From Psychroserpens algicola (GTDB lineage: Bacteria; Bacteroidota; Bacteroidia; Flavobacteriales; Flavobacteriaceae), in assembly GCF_014526325.1 (NCBI RefSeq), contig NZ_JACNMJ010000005.1:186001-250000 (forward strand): a stretch of DNA of 64,000 nt. Direction: 5' to 3'. The notes beneath the pieces were generated by a model. The model was not told where the DNA came from, searched no databases, and was given only the letters and a program-made list of their open reading frames with translations. Made by a program: the position numbers and the translations under genes. Shown here in pieces: positions 60,024 through 64,000 of the stretch. Each line of letters begins with the position of its first letter. Within the stretch, counting starts at the first letter, position 1.

Positions 60024-62519
60024 ATGTATAAATCATTCGCTATTGTTATCGCATTATTGATTTCACTTTCATCAGTTGCGCAAAACCTTCAATCACCATC
60101 GCAGTTTTTGGGTTATGATTTGGGAACTAAATTCTCAAGACACCATCAGGTCATAGATTACTTTAAACATGTTGCCGAAGCAAAGTCGCAACAAGTGAAG
60201 TTAGAATCCTATGGAGAAACCAATGAAAGACGACCTCTAATGTTGGCTTATGTGTCTTCAGAAGAGAACTTAAAAAACCTCGAAACCATTAGAGAAAACA
60301 ATCTAAAAAATGCAGGTGTTTTAAACGGAAAACCTACTGCTAACACTATTGCAATTGTTTGGTTAAGCTACAATGTTCATGGAAATGAAGCCTCAAGTAC
60401 CGAAGCTTCGATGCGTACGATTTATAAATTGCTTACTGAAAAACAAGCATGGTTAAAAAATACAGTTGTTATTATTGATCCTTGTATCAATCCTGATGGT
60501 CGTGACAGATATGTTAACTGGTATAACGAAACAGCGAGCGTACCTTACGACATCGACCAGCAAGCTAGTGAACATAACGAGCCTTGGCCTGGAGGGCGAC
60601 CTAATCATTATTTATTTGATTTAAATAGAGATTGGGCCTGGGCAACTCAAGTTGAATCGTCATCACGACTAAAAGCATACAACAAATGGTTACCGCATAT
60701 TCATGTTGATTTTCATGAACAAGGTATTAACGAACCATATTATTTTGCTCCTGCTGCCGAACCTTTTCATGAAATTATTAGTGATTGGCAACGTGATTTT
60801 CAAACTCAAATTGGCAAAAATCATGCGACTTACTTTGACAAAGAAGGCTGGCTCTATTTTACAAGAGAGCGCTTTGACTTATTATATCCAAGCTACGGAG
60901 ACACGTATCCAACTTATATGGGAGCTATTGGAATGACCTACGAGCAAGCTGGACATGGTCGCGCTGGATTAGGAATTCTCAATGACGAAGGAGACGTTTT
61001 AACTCTAGTTGATCGCTTAACTCATCATACCACAACAGGCTTATCAACTGTTGAAATTTCTTCTAAAAATGCTGAAAAACTCAATACCGAATTCGCAAAA
61101 TTCTTTAACAACTCGGGTTTAAAATACAAAAGTTATGTATTAAAAGGAGATACTGATAAAATCAATAGTTTAATGACTTTATTAGATAAACATGAGATTT
61201 CTTATGGTTACGCTCAAGGCGGAAAAGTGAGCGGCTATAATTATGCTACGTCTAAAGACGGACAACTTAATGCTTCTTCAAATGACTTAGTTGTTAGCAC
61301 TAATCAACCGAAAGGAAAAATGGTAAAAGTATTATTTGAGCCAAATGCTAAGTTGAGTGACTCTCTCACCTATGATATTACGGCCTGGAGCATACCTTAT
61401 GCCTACGGATTAGATGCTATAGCTTCAAAAACTTTAATACCTACTAATACAAATAAACTTAAAAGCATTCCGAGATCTATTTCTAATTCTGGTGCAGCCG
61501 GTTATGTGGTATCCTGGAACAGCATGAAGGATGCTCAGTTTTTAGCTGATGTATTAAAAGGAGGATTTAAAGTTAGATTTACTGAAAAGCCATTTACCAC
61601 TCAAGGTAAAACTTATGAAAGAGGTTCGCTTATTATTACAAGAGGTGACAACAAAATGGTTGAAGACTTTGATGATAAATTAGTCGATATTGCTTTTTCA
61701 CATCAAAGAACTCTTAATGCTGTTTCTTCTGGGTTTTCAACATCTGGACCTGATTTCGGATCACCTGACATCAAATTAGTCAATCCTCCAAAAATAGCCT
61801 TACTCTCTGGCGACTATACGTCATCGTATAGTTATGGTGAGTTATGGCACTTTTTTGAACAACAATTAGGATATCCTGTAACCTCTATCAACACCAATAA
61901 TCTAAGCAATACCAACTTATCAAAATACAATGTTTTAATTATGCCTAATGGGTATTATGGTAGTTTTCTTAACGATGCTATCAGTGAAAAACTTAAAAAC
62001 TGGGTTAGTGCAGGTGGCAAATTAATCGCCATTGATGGTGCTTTAAATAGTTTTGCTGATAAGGAAGGTTTTGGATTAAAACGAAATACACCTGAAGAAT
62101 CAACTCAGGATAAAGAAGATAACAGACGTATTAAATATGCTGATAGAGAACGTGATTACACCAAAAATTTAATTACTGGAGCCATCTTTAAAAGCGATGT
62201 CGATAATACACACCCAATGGCTTTTGGTTATAGTGACAACTATTTTACACTCAAACTCGGAAGTTCTTCTTACAGCTTGTTAGACAATGGTTACAACGTT
62301 GCTTATTTGGGCGACAATCCTAAAAATGTATCTGGCTATGCTGGACGTGATGCCTTAAAAAAATTAGATAACTCCCTTATTTTTGGCGAGCAACGTTTAG
62401 GAAGCGGAAGTTTAATTTATATGGTTGACAACATCATGTTTAGAAGCTTCTGGGAAAACGGAAAACTCTTTTTAGTGAACTCTATTTTCTTTGTAAATAA
62501 CAACTTACATGAGCTATAA
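60024..62519 (+). CDS. M14 zinc carboxypeptidase, secreted, with amidotransferase-like C-terminal domain
   Basis: An 831-residue protein with a signal peptide (YKSFAIVIALLISLSSVAQ). The M14 part has VHGNEASSTEASM near residue 118 (His and Glu zinc ligands) and HIHVDFHEQGIN near 232 (third His ligand), with MTYEQAGHG downstream as the likely catalytic Glu region. The rest includes a stretch (about 590-690: PKIALLSGDYTSSYSYGELWHFFEQQLGYPV, NVLIMPNGYYGSFLND, GGKLIAIDGAL) with the fold pattern of class I amidotransferase/DJ-1 domains but no clear Cys nucleophile. It probably trims peptides in the periplasm. There is no T9SS tail. Confidence 0.92.
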   Translation: MYKSFAIVIALLISLSSVAQNLQSPSQFLGYDLGTKFSRHHQVIDYFKHVAEAKSQQVKLESYGETNERRPLMLAYVSSEENLKNLETIRENNLKNAGVLNGKPTANTIAIVWLSYNVHGNEASSTEASMRTIYKLLTEKQAWLKNTVVIIDPCINPDGRDRYVNWYNETASVPYDIDQQASEHNEPWPGGRPNHYLFDLNRDWAWATQVESSSRLKAYNKWLPHIHVDFHEQGINEPYYFAPAAEPFHEIISDWQRDFQTQIGKNHATYFDKEGWLYFTRERFDLLYPSYGDTYPTYMGAIGMTYEQAGHGRAGLGILNDEGDVLTLVDRLTHHTTTGLSTVEISSKNAEKLNTEFAKFFNNSGLKYKSYVLKGDTDKINSLMTLLDKHEISYGYAQGGKVSGYNYATSKDGQLNASSNDLVVSTNQPKGKMVKVLFEPNAKLSDSLTYDITAWSIPYAYGLDAIASKTLIPTNTNKLKSIPRSISNSGAAGYVVSWNSMKDAQFLADVLKGGFKVRFTEKPFTTQGKTYERGSLIITRGDNKMVEDFDDKLVDIAFSHQRTLNAVSSGFSTSGPDFGSPDIKLVNPPKIALLSGDYTSSYSYGELWHFFEQQLGYPVTSINTNNLSNTNLSKYNVLIMPNGYYGSFLNDAISEKLKNWVSAGGKLIAIDGALNSFADKEGFGLKRNTPEESTQDKEDNRRIKYADRERDYTKNLITGAIFKSDVDNTHPMAFGYSDNYFTLKLGSSSYSLLDNGYNVAYLGDNPKNVSGYAGRDALKKLDNSLIFGEQRLGSGSLIYMVDNIMFRSFWENGKLFLVNSIFFVNNNLHEL

Positions 62520-62526
62520 AGCAAAT

Positions 62527-62567
62527 AAAAAAGCGAAGTAGACACAATAGTCTTCTTCGCTTTTTTT
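62527..62567. terminator. Bidirectional intrinsic terminator after the M14 gene
   Basis: AAAAAAGCGAAGTAGAC (62527-62543) and GTCTTCTTCGCTTTTTT (62550-62566) are 17-bp arms with one mismatch and a 6-nt loop. It lies between two convergent genes. Confidence 0.93.
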
Positions 62568-62584
62568 CAAACTAATTAAATGGG

Positions 62585-64000
62585 TTATTTCCGCTCAGAG
62601 GTAATAGCTTTTAGCTTTTTCAATACTTTAGTATAATGATTATTAAATGCTTCAACGTTGTCTTTAGTTGGGTTATTAAGTACATCTTCTAAGTATGGAA
62701 AATTCTCCAATTTCATGATGTCATTTTTAGAATTTTCAAATAACGATTTAATCAGTTCAATTCCATTTTTATTAGCATCGCTCTGAGATGACACCATAGC
62801 TTGTAAGGTTGGAGATTGGGATTGATTGATTTTTGGTGCATCAACCTTATCTTTTCCTGTTTCAAACAACACAGGCTTATAATTTGGATTGACATCAGCC
62901 AACGCATTTTGCATTTGGTTCATGACTTGTTGCATATCATTAATAACATTAGACATATCATTCGAATTGATACCGACAGCAGTATTGATGTAAGAAAACA
63001 GCGCATCACCAGTTGAAGCTTCCCAAGCTACACCAACAATTCTTTTATAATCCAATGCTTTCATATCATTTGGACTTACTGCCATAGCTAAACCATCGTT
63101 ATTTCCTGATGGTAAAATATAATCGCCTTTACTCACTTTCCCAATCACCTTAACAGGAATTTGACCTAAAAAGGCAATCTCTTTATAGTTACGCTCATCT
63201 TCTTGACTTGGCATTGCACCGATTACCATTGGGTTTTGAGATACCACCATAAATTGTTCAGCATTAGCAAACGACTTAGACACCTCTCCTCCTTTTACAC
63301 CTACGACATCTCCAAAAGTTAACACTTCATTCACATCATACTTTTTTAACCACTCGGCATAATCGGCACCACCAGATTCAAAAGCTGCACCTTTATTAAT
63401 CTCATTATAAGCGATATATGCTGATAGTTGAATCCCTTGTGTAAATGATTGAACTGTTGCCCATACCACATCATCACAATCGCCTGCAAGACCAATACCA
63501 AGAATACACGCAGTAAGATTAATTCCAAAGTTAATTAGTGCTTCAACAAAATCTATGGTTTCAAATAATAATCCAAGCGTATAGTCATTATTAAAATATT
63601 GCAATAAAACTCCTGGCACTCCTGGAGGCGGAGCATTATCATCGTCTTCAATTTCTTCGGCTTCATCTTCGTCTGGCTCATCAATAATAGACAAAATAAT
63701 ATCTCTACTTACTCCTGATAAGGTTTGAAAACCTTCAATACGACCAACTACAGTTCCGTTATCATCCCAAAAAGACACAAAATTATGGCTTCGACCTGGA
63801 CTTACTTCTGTAACTTTTATAGCAATGCCATTCTTACTACCTTCGACTTTTAAAGGATAAGAATCGTAAGTAAAATCTGTTTCTAATGGCATTTCTGCTC
63901 TAATCAAAACTGGTCCTAAAAGAGAACTACTATCATCAACCTGAAGGGTTCCTGTTAAATGTGTTGGTGCTCCATTTTCAACATTTAAATTATCATTCAA
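62585..64000 (-). CDS. Protein with tail-fibre/G2-peptidase-like C-terminal region, partial
   Basis: The frame is open to the right window edge, so at least the N-terminus is missing; 472 residues are visible. The middle part (about 215-350) has GGADYAEWLKKYDVNEVLTFGDVVGVKGG, EQFMVVSQNPMVIGAMP and FLGQIPVKVIGKVSKGDYILPSG, which match the pattern of the G2-type or intramolecular-chaperone self-cleaving tails of phage tail fibres and bacterial surface proteins. Before it are a hydrophobic region (about 160-200) and an acidic run (EPDEDEAEEIEDDD). A helical end follows. It may be a large surface protein; nothing else in the window points to a prophage. Confidence 0.6.
   Translation of the reverse strand: MNDNLNVENGAPTHLTGTLQVDDSSSLLGPVLIRAEMPLETDFTYDSYPLKVEGSKNGIAIKVTEVSPGRSHNFVSFWDDNGTVVGRIEGFQTLSGVSRDIILSIIDEPDEDEAEEIEDDDNAPPPGVPGVLLQYFNNDYTLGLLFETIDFVEALINFGINLTACILGIGLAGDCDDVVWATVQSFTQGIQLSAYIAYNEINKGAAFESGGADYAEWLKKYDVNEVLTFGDVVGVKGGEVSKSFANAEQFMVVSQNPMVIGAMPSQEDERNYKEIAFLGQIPVKVIGKVSKGDYILPSGNNDGLAMAVSPNDMKALDYKRIVGVAWEASTGDALFSYINTAVGINSNDMSNVINDMQQVMNQMQNALADVNPNYKPVLFETGKDKVDAPKINQSQSPTLQAMVSSQSDANKNGIELIKSLFENSKNDIMKLENFPYLEDVLNNPTKDNVEAFNNHYTKVLKKLKAITSERK

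Overview
The window reads as chromosomal DNA of a marine-type Flavobacteriaceae bacterium (phylum Bacteroidota). Evidence is the AT-rich base composition, Bacteroidota promoters of the TTTG-N19-TAnnTTTG kind, type IX secretion (T9SS) C-terminal sorting domains, lipoproteins with acidic residues just after the lipidated cysteine, the bacillithiol gene bshC, a large Bacteroidota-style SecA, and families typical of flavobacteria (DUF2911, DUF2795, DUF3820, YwqK/MORN-like). I saw no tRNA, rRNA, IS element, prophage integrase or CRISPR array.

Region 1 (1-14,833) is one long minus-strand surface-polysaccharide operon. It starts from a clear promoter (14,805-14,834) and runs wza, wzc, an initiating sugar-phosphate transferase, UDP-GlcNAc 6-dehydrogenase and its partner 4-epimerase (TviB/TviC type, giving UDP-GalNAc-uronic acid), a GT2 enzyme, a methyltransferase, a membrane glycosyltransferase, the ABC exporter pair wzm/wzt, a sulfotransferase, two more methyltransferases and a GT4 enzyme. 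It combines Wza/Wzc parts with an ABC-2 exporter.

Region 2 (14,886-24,342) is plus-strand housekeeping: an ABC-F ATPase, a methyltransferase, a MacB/LolD-type ATPase, a cobalamin adenosyltransferase, a DUF2795 protein, secA and an exported family I pyrophosphatase. A 42-residue membrane protein lies between two of these genes. Region 3 (24,349-29,398) is minus-strand: a stand-alone M23 domain, a serine hydrolase with TPRs, and an ECF sigma factor / putative anti-sigma / repeat-rich secreted protein operon with a hairpin over the sigma start codon.

Region 4 (29,576-42,935) mixes DUF2911, meaB, an SDR epimerase, a GT2 + duplicated LAB_N protein + PAP2 group, a MATE pump, a candidate 6S-like RNA, an ATP-grasp protein, a nitronate monooxygenase, a T9SS subtilase, mnmA and a MORN-like protein. 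Region 5 (43,002-53,020) holds a three-domain fasciclin surface lipoprotein, then yidC, pyrG, a DUF3820 / DUF922 / OsmC / LysM group and guaA.

Region 6 (53,120-58,300) is the most interesting part. A membrane-anchored TPR-LuxR-type regulator is followed by a surface lipoprotein that looks like a beta-trefoil joined to an aerolysin-like pore-forming module, and by a T9SS-exported adhesin-like protein. An identical 15-bp sequence lies 35 and 36 bp upstream of the -7 boxes of the regulator and the lipoprotein gene, so the regulator may control both itself and the toxin-like gene. The window ends with bshC, an M14 carboxypeptidase and a truncated protein with a tail-fibre-like C-terminal region.
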